This document shows, piece after piece, positions 16,137-24,527 of a DNA stretch of 35,764 nucleotides (position 1 is its first letter; every line of letters begins with the position of its first letter). Source of the DNA: JANQRV01 sp964533785 (GTDB taxonomy: Bacteria; Bacteroidota; Bacteroidia; Chitinophagales; Saprospiraceae); NCBI GenBank assembly GCA_964533785.1, contig CAZHNG010000018.1, positions 1 to 35,764 on the forward strand, in the 5' to 3' direction. A program made the translations under genes and the position numbers. Below the pieces are notes generated by a model that was given only the letters and a program-made list of their open reading frames with translations, was not told the origin of the DNA and ran no database searches.

Positions 16137-17045
16137 TCAATTTTTAAAATGCCAGTATATTGCCCGTAAAAAAGCTTTACAATGATCCCATTGGCCTTTG
16201 ATCAGATACTTCGCCAGGTTTTTGGGGGTAGAAATAAATACAAAGAATACCGTAAAGGCCATTAAATATAAACCCGAATAATGGCGTCGCATAAAAAGGA
16301 TCCGGTTTCTATTTAAATAATACGTTTTCAGGGGGCTATCTTTTCCGGTAGCTATCGATTCTTCGTGGTATACCTTAGCCCTGGGTTCTAAATAAATTTT
16401 ATAACCGGCATTTTTTATTCTTTCACACCAATCCAGTTCTTCGTAGTACAAAAAGAAAGCTTCTTCCAATCTCCCAACTTCTTCGATTATCCGGCGGGGA
16501 ATCATCATTGCTGCTCCGTGAATGTAAGCGGTAGGAGCCGGCTCCCTGAATTGGCCAAAATCTTTTTGCATCCTTCCAATGGTCTTATTGCGTGCGGTAA
16601 TTGGATTTATCCGGGTAGCGCCAGCAAATTGAATAATATCAAGGTTGCTACGTGTTAAAGAAGGATCGAAACAAATGAGCGGACTGACGATACCAAGACG
16701 GGGAATGGTGGTAAATAATTCTAATAACCGTGGAATAGTGTCCCCTGTTACGGTTGCATCATTATTGATAAAAAAAAGATATTTTCCCTGGCTTAAGTTG
16801 ATGCCCAGGTTATTCCCCCCGGCAAAGCCCAGGTTTTTATCACTACGCAAAAAAATAATTTCCGGATAGCGACTTTTCAACAAGTGCTCCGGATTCTCTT
16901 CGGAACCATTGTCAATAACGATAATTTCAAAATCTTGATAGGGAATAGAGCAAAGGGAATCTAATAATTTCAGCGTAGTTTGTGCCTGGTTGAAATTAAC
17001 CGTAATTACAGAAACCGTGGGGGATTTGCCATGATGCACCGGCAT
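16137..17045 (-). CDS. Glycosyltransferase, GT2 family (rhamnosyltransferase/WbbL-like)
   Basis: 302 residues, a cytoplasmic GT-A enzyme. Marks: VSVITVNFNQ at the start, IVIDNGS, the FAGGNNLGI motif typical of WbbL-type rhamnosyltransferases, the metal-binding FINNDA (NxD form of DxD), GAAMMIPR, and FLYYEELDWCERI containing the catalytic acid. One hydrophobic helix near 255-275 may tether it. Such enzymes add one sugar to a lipid-linked or polysaccharide acceptor; donor and acceptor cannot be named. The upstream sugar transferase gene would supply the lipid-linked first sugar. Copy A of the dispersed element starts 14 bases after its stop codon. Confidence 0.88.
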   Translation of the reverse strand: MPVHHGKSPTVSVITVNFNQAQTTLKLLDSLCSIPYQDFEIIVIDNGSEENPEHLLKSRYPEIIFLRSDKNLGFAGGNNLGINLSQGKYLFFINNDATVTGDTIPRLLELFTTIPRLGIVSPLICFDPSLTRSNLDIIQFAGATRINPITARNKTIGRMQKDFGQFREPAPTAYIHGAAMMIPRRIIEEVGRLEEAFFLYYEELDWCERIKNAGYKIYLEPRAKVYHEESIATGKDSPLKTYYLNRNRILFMRRHYSGLYLMAFTVFFVFISTPKNLAKYLIKGQWDHCKAFLRAIYWHFKN

Positions 17046-17093
17046 AACTTAATCGGTTTGTGAATATGTTATACAGCAAAATTTTGTCGTTCC

Positions 17094-18173
17094 TTAAACA
17101 TCTTCGTGTTGTACCATTGCCGGTAAGGTTTGGAATAAGATCTTAAAGTCGTACCAAAGGGAGCGGTTTTTCGCATAATGAACATCCAGTTGCACCCGTT
17201 CTTCTGTGGACATTTGATTTTTTCCACGTTTGGTAACCTGCCACAGGCCGGTCAGGCCGGCAGGTGCAAGAAACCGGTAAACCCATTCATTTTTGGTTAA
17301 CTGGCGGGCTTCGTACAGTGGCAATGGCCGGTTACCGACGACAGACATATCGCCTTTTAGCACGTTAAACAATTGGGGCAACTCATCAAGACTGGTTTTT
17401 CGGATAAGTCTTCCAACTTTGGTAATACGCGGGTCATTCTTGATCTTGATGAAACAATTTTCCTCCTCGTCTTTGTATTGATTAAGATGTTTGAGATCCT
17501 TGAGCCGTTGATCCGCATCTTGGTACATGGACCTGAATTTATAAAAATCGAATACGTGGTAATTCCTTCCTGCCCTTTTGGAACAATAAATAATGGGACC
17601 TTTCGATTCCAACTTAATGGCTGCAGCAATAAGTAATAACAGAGGAGAGATCAACACCAGCAGTATTAAAGAAAATAAAATATCAAAGATTCTTTTGAGG
17701 GTATTAATTTGGAAAAACTTCAGTGAGATGGAGGATTCCTTTTTAAAGGGTAAGTTTTTCAATTTATAATGAAAATTAATCCTTTCCCGTAAAAACTGCC
17801 AATCAATAGGAGTGGAGAAACAATCATTGATGCCCAATTTCAGCAAAACGGAAGGATCGACTTTTATTTCTTCGGGTTTCAACAAGAAGAAAGCTACCTC
17901 ATTGAGGAGGGTTGTTGCTTTGCATTCTCTCAGAAAGCGAAATCCATCCTGAGCTAAAAATTCATAGCTGCAAATGACTGCAGAGGGCGTTTCCGGGTGC
18001 TTTAATTGATGCAGCCAATCATAGGCTTCGTCGTATTGGTTAAAATCCTTAATATAAAAGGGAGAATCCGGCTGAGCAATGGCTTCATAGGTTTCATAAT
18101 AATCCTGGACCCCCAGAAACACCAGGTGGTTAGCTGCCGAATCAATCTCCTTTATTACACCCAAAGTTTTCAT
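17094..18173 (-). CDS. Initiating sugar transferase with N-terminal degenerate receiver-like domain
   Basis: 359 residues. The C-terminal part is a bacterial sugar transferase (undecaprenyl-phosphate hexose-1-phosphate transferase, WcaJ/WbaP/PglC class): KRIFD (160-164) before a single membrane helix (~165-186), then SKRAGRN, FYKFRSM, TKVGRLIRKTSLDELPQ with the D263-E264 pair, and GDMSVVGNRPLP, LTGLWQV. These enzymes start repeat-unit synthesis on undecaprenyl phosphate. Instead of the usual four-helix region, residues ~1-135 resemble a response-regulator receiver fold, but degenerate: the phospho-acceptor position falls in VICSYEF (no Asp) and the usual Lys in FSTPID is missing. The fusion suggests that initiation is controlled by protein contacts. 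A lone receiver gene lies 163 bp upstream. Confidence 0.87.
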   Translation of the reverse strand: MKTLGVIKEIDSAANHLVFLGVQDYYETYEAIAQPDSPFYIKDFNQYDEAYDWLHQLKHPETPSAVICSYEFLAQDGFRFLRECKATTLLNEVAFFLLKPEEIKVDPSVLLKLGINDCFSTPIDWQFLRERINFHYKLKNLPFKKESSISLKFFQINTLKRIFDILFSLILLVLISPLLLLIAAAIKLESKGPIIYCSKRAGRNYHVFDFYKFRSMYQDADQRLKDLKHLNQYKDEEENCFIKIKNDPRITKVGRLIRKTSLDELPQLFNVLKGDMSVVGNRPLPLYEARQLTKNEWVYRFLAPAGLTGLWQVTKRGKNQMSTEERVQLDVHYAKNRSLWYDFKILFQTLPAMVQHEDV

Positions 18174-18336
18174 AGATTAAGATTTGTTAGTGTAAACTTG
18201 CTCTCTTTATCAGAGGATTAAAAATTAAAAGTATTCTTCAGAAGCTGCCTGATAGGCCGGCTTTTGAAGTGTAGGTCGTCGTCGTTATGTTTAAACCAAT
18301 GCTATTGCACTGGTTATCAAAAAGGCGGTTACAGCG

Positions 18337-18711
18337 TCAGGTTTTTACTGTAAATAAGCTGTCAACCGTTTCTTTTAGCTCTATTGGGTCAAAAGGCTTT
18401 TCGATAGTCTTGGCAATGCGGATTGATGATAATTGGTGGTCTTGCAGCCCTTTGGGCTTAAGCACAACTATTGGTATGTCTCCGAAAAAACTACTGTGAT
18501 TTAAAGCCAGGATGAAATCTTGGTGAATACGGTCATCCAAAGCAATATCGGCAATGATCAAATTTGGAATATTACCACTTTGCATCCATTCCCAGGCAGC
18601 TCTTACCGAAGAGCTGACTACAGTGGTATAAAACCTTCTAAAGTAAGAGGATAAGAAGATCCCTAGACTTCTATCTTGCTCAATGAGCAATATGGTGGAA
18701 CTACTTAACAT
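18337..18711 (-). CDS. Stand-alone receiver-domain protein, atypical
   Basis: 124 residues, a single receiver (CheY-like) domain with no output domain. Seen: the acidic pocket region LLIEQDRS (E11, Q12, D13; one usual acid is Q), the probable phospho-acceptor D55 in LIIADIAL, and the conserved K105 in IEKPFDP. The usual Thr/Ser after strand 4 appears to be Lys (IVVLKPKG, K85), so signalling, if any, would be unusual. It lies directly upstream of the receiver/sugar transferase fusion on the same strand; I infer a role in controlling the polysaccharide cluster. No histidine kinase is in the window. Confidence 0.8.
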   Translation of the reverse strand: MLSSSTILLIEQDRSLGIFLSSYFRRFYTTVVSSSVRAAWEWMQSGNIPNLIIADIALDDRIHQDFILALNHSSFFGDIPIVVLKPKGLQDHQLSSIRIAKTIEKPFDPIELKETVDSLFTVKT

Positions 18712-19249
18712 ATTGGGCTTTATTAATACGCAACCAGCATCTGCAAAACAGCAAATCCGGTTTAATTATTTACTATCTGTAGTGAAAAGAGCATTTTACG
18801 TGCCGGAAAACTTACTATTCGGCATTTATGCTTACTCAATTGGATTATAGGCTCTATAAGTAATCCCGAAAAAGTAGGTTTTTAAAATAGACTTGTTCGG
18901 TGGGTCATGAACGAGCGAAAGCGAAGCAAATTTTATGCTGAACGAGGCAAAAAAAGTAGGTGATGCCAAAGCATCAGCGTCCCGCAATCCTGCGGGATTT
19001 AACGAAGTGCAGTATAAAATTTGCCGCTTGTAGCCGTTTGATGATCCCGCCGAACAAGTCTAATAAAGGGTAGGATTTTACTCGCTTTTAGGAAAAACGT
19101 GTTTAGTCTTCTCGTGTTTCAATTTTCATCCTCTGTTCTTTACAAAAGTAATTATTCACACGGAGATTACCAAAGAATTAAGGAGGGCATTTAATGTAAG
19201 AAAAGTGGAAATATTTGTTTTTTTTTGGCATAGGTTAATCCTAATTCCT
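18712..19249. other. Gene-free region (538 bp) between divergent genes
   Basis: It separates the receiver gene (minus) from a GT2 gene (plus). It contains the 175 bp palindromic element at 18888-19062. The remaining flanks are AT-rich and must carry the two promoters, but I could not pick convincing boxes. No ORF with a coding look was seen. Confidence 0.7.
18888..19062. mobile_element. 175 bp palindromic element with terminal inverted repeats
   Basis: The ends TAGACTTGTTCGG and CCGAACAAGTCTA are perfect inverted repeats, extended by GGGxxCAT-type matches. A second inner pair GCAAATTTTATGCTG (18926-18940) and CAGTATAAAATTTGC (19010-19024) also matches with one change. The centre holds two small hairpins, TGATGCCAAAGCATCA (18961-18976) and TCCCGCAATCCTGCGGGA (18980-18997). 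There is no ORF, so it is non-autonomous if mobile. Only one copy is in the window. Confidence 0.7.
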
Positions 19250-20452
19250 ATGGAGGATCTTTTGCTTTATTTACTTTTCTGGAGTAGTTTGCTACTGATA
19301 TTGTACACTTATATCGGTTACGGAATAGCTCTTTACTTGCTATTGGTGCTGAAGAGGTGGTGGTATACCAAGGAAGATGAAAAGAAAGTGGATAATCCTG
19401 TTTTACCGGCCGTCACGCTTATTATTCCCGCTTTCAATGAGGAAGCTTTTATTCAGCAAAAAATTCGCAATACCCTGGCCATTCGTTATCCCCCCGAAAA
19501 ACTCTCCGTATTTTTTGTCACGGACGGATCTTCTGATAATACTCCCGGTTTGGTAAGGAAATACGAGAAAAAATCGAATTTTTCCATTCAATTATATCAT
19601 CAACCAGCAAGGCGTGGAAAAATCGCTGCTGTTGAAAGAGTAATGCCTCATGTAGAAACTCCGATTGTTGTTTTTTCTGACGCCAATACTTTGCTTAATC
19701 GTGATGCTATTCGCAATTTAGTCAGGTACTATCAGGATCCTGCGGTAGGCGCAGTTGCCGGGGAAAAAAGAATTGATGTGGAAGAGCAAGATGATGCCAG
19801 TAGTGCCGGAGAAGGCTTTTACTGGAGATATGAATCTCAATTGAAAAAATGGGATGCAGAACTGGGCAGCGTAGTAGGAGCAGCAGGGGAATTATTTTCT
19901 ATGCGCACGGCCTTGTTTGAACCTGTTCCTAAGGATACTATCATTGAAGATTTTTTTATTACTATGCGGATAGTACAACGAGGTTACCGGGTAGCTTATG
20001 CGCCTGATGCCTACGCTACGGAACGTGCCTCCCTTTCAGTCAAAGAAGAACTCAAGCGTAAAATAAGGATCGCTGCCGGCGGTTTACAGGCCGTTAATAG
20101 ATTGGCACCATTACTCAATGTATTCCAATACGGATTGGTAAGCTTTCAGTACATTTCCCACCGTGTATTGCGCTGGACATTGGCACCATTGGCCTTGTTA
20201 ATTTTATTAGTAAGTAATTTATGGTTGGCTTGGGAAGCCGTATGGTTTTATCAGCTCACTTTGCTGGTGCAATTAGTTTTTTATCTGATGGCTACTTTTG
20301 GATGGATTTTGGAGAAAAAAAAGATCAAAAAAAAGATCTTTTTCATCCCTTACTATTTCTGTATTATGAACTACGCCGTTTTTCGCGGGTTTTTCAGGCT
20401 GGTTGCCGGCAGACAATCTGTACTGTGGGAAAGAGCCGCCAGAAAAGAATAG
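19250..20452 (+). CDS. Membrane glycosyltransferase, GT2 family
   Basis: About 400 residues from ATG 19250; an in-frame GTG at 19205 would add 15 residues and is less likely. One N-terminal helix (LLLYLLFWSSLLLILYTYIG), a GT-A domain with VTLIIPAFNEE, FVTDGSSDNT, the metal-binding FSDANT, VVGAAGELFSMR and the catalytic IEDFF, then two or three C-terminal helices. It lacks a clear QxxRW motif, so a single-transfer role is as likely as polymerisation. Resembles the BcsA/ceramide-glucosyltransferase-like GT2 branch. It faces away from the minus-strand polysaccharide genes across the palindromic element and converges on mlaF with a 16 bp gap. Confidence 0.85.
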   Translation: MEDLLLYLLFWSSLLLILYTYIGYGIALYLLLVLKRWWYTKEDEKKVDNPVLPAVTLIIPAFNEEAFIQQKIRNTLAIRYPPEKLSVFFVTDGSSDNTPGLVRKYEKKSNFSIQLYHQPARRGKIAAVERVMPHVETPIVVFSDANTLLNRDAIRNLVRYYQDPAVGAVAGEKRIDVEEQDDASSAGEGFYWRYESQLKKWDAELGSVVGAAGELFSMRTALFEPVPKDTIIEDFFITMRIVQRGYRVAYAPDAYATERASLSVKEELKRKIRIAAGGLQAVNRLAPLLNVFQYGLVSFQYISHRVLRWTLAPLALLILLVSNLWLAWEAVWFYQLTLLVQLVFYLMATFGWILEKKKIKKKIFFIPYYFCIMNYAVFRGFFRLVAGRQSVLWERAARKE

Positions 20453-20468
20453 CGTAAATAAGCAATTA

Positions 20469-21242
20469 CTATTCCGGTGTATCGTTACCAACAGCTGAAT
20501 CTCTTAACCGTTGAAGGAAAGGAGAGGCGAAAATGAAATCTTGCAAGATTTTATTGTCACTGGTAAGTACTTCTTCTTTATTTCCTCGCCAGGCCAGTTT
20601 ACCTTTATGTAACAGGACGATGTTATCCCCGATCTCCATAACCGAATTCATATCGTGGGTATTGATGACGGTGGTGATGTTGTTTTCTTGGGTAATGCTG
20701 AGGATGAGTTCGTCAATGAGTATCGATGTTTTGGGATCCAATCCAGAATTTGGTTCGTCACAAAACAAGTATTCCGGATCCAGTACGATCGCTCTGGCAA
20801 TACCCACTCTTTTCTGCATACCGCCGCTAATCTCCGAGGGAAATTTATTATTTACGCCCGATAATTCGACCCTTTCCAGGCAATAATTTACCCGGTCTAG
20901 TTTTTCCTTTTTTGTTTTAGGAGTAAACATGTCGAGTGGAAATCTAACGTTTTCTTCCACAGTCATAGAATCAAATAATGCGGAAGCCTGAAACAGCATC
21001 CCTACCTTCATACGCAATGCTCTTAATTCCTTTTTGGAGAGGGTTTTGAACCTTACATCATCGTACCAGATCTCTCCCTCCGTAGGCCATAGTAGTCCTA
21101 CCAGCATTTTCAATAATACCGTCTTCCCGGCACCGCTCTTGCCGATGATCAAGTTGGTTTTTCCCTGGTAAAATTCAGTAGATACCCCCTTGATCACTTC
21201 AAGGTCTCCAAATGACTTATGTACATCTTCAACTCGAATCAT
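20469..21242 (-). CDS. ABC transporter ATP-binding protein, MlaF-like
   Basis: 257 residues. Walker A GKSGAGKT (34-41), Q-loop in MLFQASALF, signature SGGMQKRVGIARA, Walker B YLFCDEP with D-loop NSGLDP, and switch histidine in VINTHDMNSV. The sequence around them (EENVRFPLDMF, GGMQKRVG) fits the MlaF/Ttg2A group that powers phospholipid movement between outer and inner membranes. The permease mlaE gene is directly upstream (54 bp gap). No MCE-domain protein (MlaD) lies downstream, where it is often found; the next gene is a convergent glycosyltransferase. Confidence 0.88.
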   Translation of the reverse strand: MIRVEDVHKSFGDLEVIKGVSTEFYQGKTNLIIGKSGAGKTVLLKMLVGLLWPTEGEIWYDDVRFKTLSKKELRALRMKVGMLFQASALFDSMTVEENVRFPLDMFTPKTKKEKLDRVNYCLERVELSGVNNKFPSEISGGMQKRVGIARAIVLDPEYLFCDEPNSGLDPKTSILIDELILSITQENNITTVINTHDMNSVMEIGDNIVLLHKGKLAWRGNKEEVLTSDNKILQDFIFASPFLQRLRDSAVGNDTPE

Positions 21243-21296
21243 GCTATAACGTATTAAATAAAACTACATCCTGCGTTGTTTACTCGGTAGAAAATA

Positions 21297-22040
21297 TCAG
21301 GTTAACAATACCGCGATGAGATAGTCCGCCAATAATATGAGAATATCACTGTATACCACTGCATTGGTGCTGGCTTGCCCTAGTTCAATACTTCCGCCTT
21401 TTACATAATAGCCCTGGTAAGCCGGCACAGAAGTTAAAATAAAGGAAAAAACCACTGCCTTAACGTACATTAAGTTGAGGTTTTTATTTTCAAAAAAAGA
21501 ACGAACGCCCTGAACATATTCGGCATCAGACATGTAACCCGCCGGTACTACCGCCAAATAACCGCCAATGATACTAACAAAAGCTGCAATGGTCACCAAA
21601 AGTGGAATAACGATCACTGCGGCAATGATTTTAGGCGTAATGAGGTAGGCAGCCGTATTAACTCCCATGATTTCCATGGCGTCAATGTGCTCTTTCTGGC
21701 GCATCCCTCCAATTTCCGCCGCGATGTTAGACCCCACCTTCCCGGCAAGGACTAAACAGGTGATCGTAGGTGCTAATTCAATAATTGTACTATCCCTCAC
21801 AATGTAGCCGATGTAATACCTTGGCACCAGCGTACCCGTCAATTGATAGGAAAACTGCACCGCTGTTACTGCCCCGATAAAAACCGCTATCAATCCCACA
21901 ATAACCAATGATCCGATGCCTATATCATTCATTTGACGCATCGTCTCCTTATAGTACATGGAAAACTTTTCCGGTTTTGAAAAAGCAGTCCCCAGCATCA
22001 TTACGTAGCTGCCCAGGTGATGTAATAATTTCAAATTCAT
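21297..22040 (-). CDS. ABC transporter permease, MlaE family
   Basis: 247 residues, five or six membrane helices. Family marks: QFSYQLTGTLVPRYYIGYIVRDSTIIELAPTI is characteristic, with GKVGSNIAAEIGGMRQKEHIDAMEIMGVN, the conserved cytoplasmic coupling segment that docks on MlaF, then YLITPKIIAAVIVIPLL and GYYVKGGSIELGQASTNAVV. MlaE dimers form the inner-membrane core of the lipid transport complex. First gene of the mlaE-mlaF pair; its upstream region contains the nested dyad at 22066-22136. Confidence 0.9.
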   Translation of the reverse strand: MNLKLLHHLGSYVMMLGTAFSKPEKFSMYYKETMRQMNDIGIGSLVIVGLIAVFIGAVTAVQFSYQLTGTLVPRYYIGYIVRDSTIIELAPTITCLVLAGKVGSNIAAEIGGMRQKEHIDAMEIMGVNTAAYLITPKIIAAVIVIPLLVTIAAFVSIIGGYLAVVPAGYMSDAEYVQGVRSFFENKNLNLMYVKAVVFSFILTSVPAYQGYYVKGGSIELGQASTNAVVYSDILILLADYLIAVLLT

Positions 22041-22065
22041 GATCTCGGTTTAATAGAACTATTCC

Positions 22066-22136
22066 ATCCGGTTTTTGTATTATACCAACTTTGCTAGAAC
22101 AACGTATGTTCTATGTGAGTTGAATAAAAACCGGAT
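22066..22136. promoter_or_regulatory. Nested 71 bp dyad between divergent mlaE and SDR genes
   Basis: Three inverted repeat pairs are nested: ATCCGGTTTTT / AAAAACCGGAT (22066-22076, 22126-22136), CAACT / AGTTG (22086-22090, 22118-22122) and AGAAC / GTTCT (22096-22100, 22108-22112). As both flanking genes read away from it, it cannot be a terminator for either; an operator or a structured 5' leader is more likely. Confidence 0.5.
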
Positions 22137-22238
22137 TCCGATTTGAAACGCCGGCAAATTAACGAAATTAGAACGGGTTTCAGGATTCATTTTTCAAATT
22201 TTAAACAATTTTCCCGATCATAATAATAGAAGAACAAT

Positions 22239-22928
22239 ATGAATGTCATAATTACTGGTGCAAGTCGTGGAATTGGTTACGCTACTGCCCTCCGGCTGTC
22301 TGACCAGGGACACCGGATCTTGGCCCTGTCCAGAAACCTGGAAAAACTTCAGGCATTGCAAAAAGCTGAAGGCCAGAACGGTATTGAAATCCTTTCTTTT
22401 GACCTGGCAAATTGCTCAGCAGATCAATTGCTGGAAAAAGTAAACAGGATGGGCGGTGTAGATATATTGATCAACAATGCCGGGCACATCATTAAAAAAC
22501 CTTTTGAACAGCTAACCAAAGCGGATTGGCGGCTGGCCTACGAAGTGAATTTATTTGGGGTTGTGGAACTGATTCAAATTTTACTGCCGTTTTTAAAGGA
22601 AAGCCCGAATGCTCATATCTTGAATGTCAGCAGTATGGGAGGCTTTCAGGGCAGCAGCAAATTTCCGGGCCTGGTGGCCTACAGCAGTAGTAAAGGAGCG
22701 CTTTCCAACCTAACCGAATGTCTGGCCGAAGAATTTAAGGAATACCAGGTCAAAGTAAATTGTTTAGCGTTGGGGGCCGTACAAACGGAAATGCTGGCGG
22801 AGGCTTTTCCCGGTTACCAGGCTCCTTTACAAGCATCGGAAATGGCTGAGTTTATGGCCTACTTTGCAATCCAGGGCCACCGGTTTTTTAATGGTAAAGT
22901 ACTGCCGGTCTCGGTTAGTACGCCCTAG
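22239..22928 (+). CDS. Short-chain dehydrogenase/reductase (SDR)
   Basis: 229 residues, a classical cytoplasmic SDR. Cofactor-binding TGASRGIG at 6-13, a basic residue in SRNLEKL suggesting NADP preference, NNAG at 79-82, the structural N in YEVNLFG (N104), catalytic serine in NVSSMGG (S131/S132), and the YxxxK pair Y148-K152 (AYSSSKG). It acts as an NAD(P)H-dependent oxidoreductase on an unknown alcohol or ketone. The family is clear but the substrate is not. Its C-terminus is shorter than the ~250 residues usual for classical SDRs. Divergent from mlaE, monocistronic as far as seen. Confidence 0.88.
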   Translation: MNVIITGASRGIGYATALRLSDQGHRILALSRNLEKLQALQKAEGQNGIEILSFDLANCSADQLLEKVNRMGGVDILINNAGHIIKKPFEQLTKADWRLAYEVNLFGVVELIQILLPFLKESPNAHILNVSSMGGFQGSSKFPGLVAYSSSKGALSNLTECLAEEFKEYQVKVNCLALGAVQTEMLAEAFPGYQAPLQASEMAEFMAYFAIQGHRFFNGKVLPVSVSTP

Positions 22929-23127
22929 GTGGAGATAGTACCACGGGGTAGACGAGACGTTAAAATCCTTTTGCTCAATTTAACCATATAACCAACCAAC
23001 ATAACCCCATAACCAATAGGAATGAATTAAAAGGTCAAACGAATTTTGGACAAGACACTCATTGCTCTACTGCTTATATTGAAAGAAATAGCGCTACATT
23101 GTAGGAATAATTCAATTATCAGTAATC

Positions 23128-23394
23128 ATGGAATGGATTGGTATAATTTTTCTGGTTTTACAAATAATGTCCTGGTTTGGTGTTTTTGATCAGTTAGGTA
23201 AAGCGTTGCCATCTGGGGGGCAAGTAAAAAAGATCGCTGAAAACGCCGTTTCTCCGAAACCTCAATACAAACCCTGCCCGGTTTGTACGGGGGAAGAACA
23301 GAATCGCCTGGTTCAAAAACGAAGTTACCTGCGCCGTAAACGGCAGGGGTGTTATAATTGTGGTGGAAGTGGAAAAATTAAAATTTTAGGGTAA
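23128..23394 (+). CDS. Small membrane-anchored zinc-ribbon protein
   Basis: 88 residues: an N-terminal membrane helix (about 2-21, EWIGIIFLVLQIMSWFGVF), a short linker, and a two-knuckle zinc ribbon with CPVC and CYNC separated by about 30 basic residues; the second knuckle CYNCGGSGKI resembles the CxxCxGxG units of DnaJ. It probably binds one zinc and may contact RNA, DNA or a protein near the membrane, but no function can be named. It ends 2 bp before the P1 peptidase start, so the two are probably co-transcribed and coupled. Confidence 0.72.
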   Translation: MEWIGIIFLVLQIMSWFGVFDQLGKALPSGGQVKKIAENAVSPKPQYKPCPVCTGEEQNRLVQKRSYLRRKRQGCYNCGGSGKIKILG

Positions 23395-23396
23395 CT

Positions 23397-24524
23397 ATGA
23401 TTTATAAAGCTGTTTTGTCCATTCAATTTTGTATAATAATTATGATGGTACAAGCCCAAAGACCACGGGATTTTGGCATTGAGTTCGGAGTAATGAAACC
23501 GGGTACTTTGAATGCTATTACTGATGTACAAGGGGTTAAGGTAGGGCATTTAACGCTGGTACAAGGCGATACGGTAAATACCGGTGTAACAGCTATTCTA
23601 CCGCATGAAGGCAATATATTTCAGCAAAAGATCCCTGCCGCCATGTATCTGGGAAACGGCTTTGGCAAATTAACGGGCTACAGCCAGGTTAAAGAATTAG
23701 GAAATATCGAAACACCCATTATTCTGACGAATACGTTGAGTGTTCCCGTTGCGGCTAATGCTTTGATCAGCTACACATTAGCTCAGGACGGTAATGAAAA
23801 AGTACGATCGGTTAATCCTATAGTGGGAGAAACGAACGATGGAGGTCTAAACGACATCAGAGGCCGTCATATTAGGGAATCGCATATTCTTGCCGCCATT
23901 GCCAGTGCCGGTCAGGGGCTGGTCGTCGAAGGGAATGTAGGGGCTGGTACCGGTACGGTCTGTTTTGGTTTCAAGGGCGGTATTGGAACGGCTTCTCGTA
24001 TATTGCCCGAAGAATTGGGGAGTTATACGGTGGGGGTATTAGTGCAGACTAATTTCGGAGGTGTTTTACAAATCGCCGGTGTACCGGTGGGGCAAGAACT
24101 GGGGCAGTTTTATTTGAAGGAAGAACTGGAAAAATCGGCGGATGGATCCTGTATGATAATCGTGGCTACCGATGCCCCCGTTGATGCGCGCAACCTTGAG
24201 CGTATGGCTAAGCGGGCCATGTTGGGATTGGCCAGAACAGGAGGAATAGCTTCCAATGGTTCGGGGGATTATGTCATTGCCTTTTCAACTCATCCGGAAT
24301 TAAGGATACCCTATCGATCCGATGCCCCTTTATTAGAACAAAAGGTATTGCGTAATAGTCGTATGTCTCCTTTATTTCTGGCAACGATCGAAGCGACGGA
24401 GGAAGCTATTGTTAATTCATTGTTTGCGGCTGAAACTGTTTCTACGCCGGAGCGGACCATCCAGGCGTTGCCCGTTGACAAGGTCATCGAACTCCTGAAA
24501 CAATACAACCGGATAAAAAAATAA
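23397..24524 (+). CDS. Secreted P1-family peptidase (DmpA/L-aminopeptidase D-esterase type)
   Basis: 375 residues with a signal peptide ending VQAQ (about 1-21), so exported. P1 peptidases are Ntn-like hydrolases that cut themselves into two chains before a serine nucleophile. The DmpA-like region is present as ADGSCMIIVATDAP, predicting cleavage between G250 and S251 and S251 as the N-terminal nucleophile. Further family marks: GVKVGHLTL, GFGKLTGYSQV, ETNDGGLNDIRGRHI, GNVGAGTGTVCFGFKGGIG and ASNGSGDYVIAFST. Activities in the family include release of N-terminal residues and beta-peptide cleavage. It is followed after 3 bp by the MocA-like gene. Confidence 0.9.
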   Translation: MIYKAVLSIQFCIIIMMVQAQRPRDFGIEFGVMKPGTLNAITDVQGVKVGHLTLVQGDTVNTGVTAILPHEGNIFQQKIPAAMYLGNGFGKLTGYSQVKELGNIETPIILTNTLSVPVAANALISYTLAQDGNEKVRSVNPIVGETNDGGLNDIRGRHIRESHILAAIASAGQGLVVEGNVGAGTGTVCFGFKGGIGTASRILPEELGSYTVGVLVQTNFGGVLQIAGVPVGQELGQFYLKEELEKSADGSCMIIVATDAPVDARNLERMAKRAMLGLARTGGIASNGSGDYVIAFSTHPELRIPYRSDAPLLEQKVLRNSRMSPLFLATIEATEEAIVNSLFAAETVSTPERTIQALPVDKVIELLKQYNRIKK

Positions 24525-24527
24525 ACC

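Noticed and set aside
22975..23020. ATAACC-rich stretch as a regulatory repeat
   Set aside because: The AACC units are irregular and look like simple low-complexity sequence.
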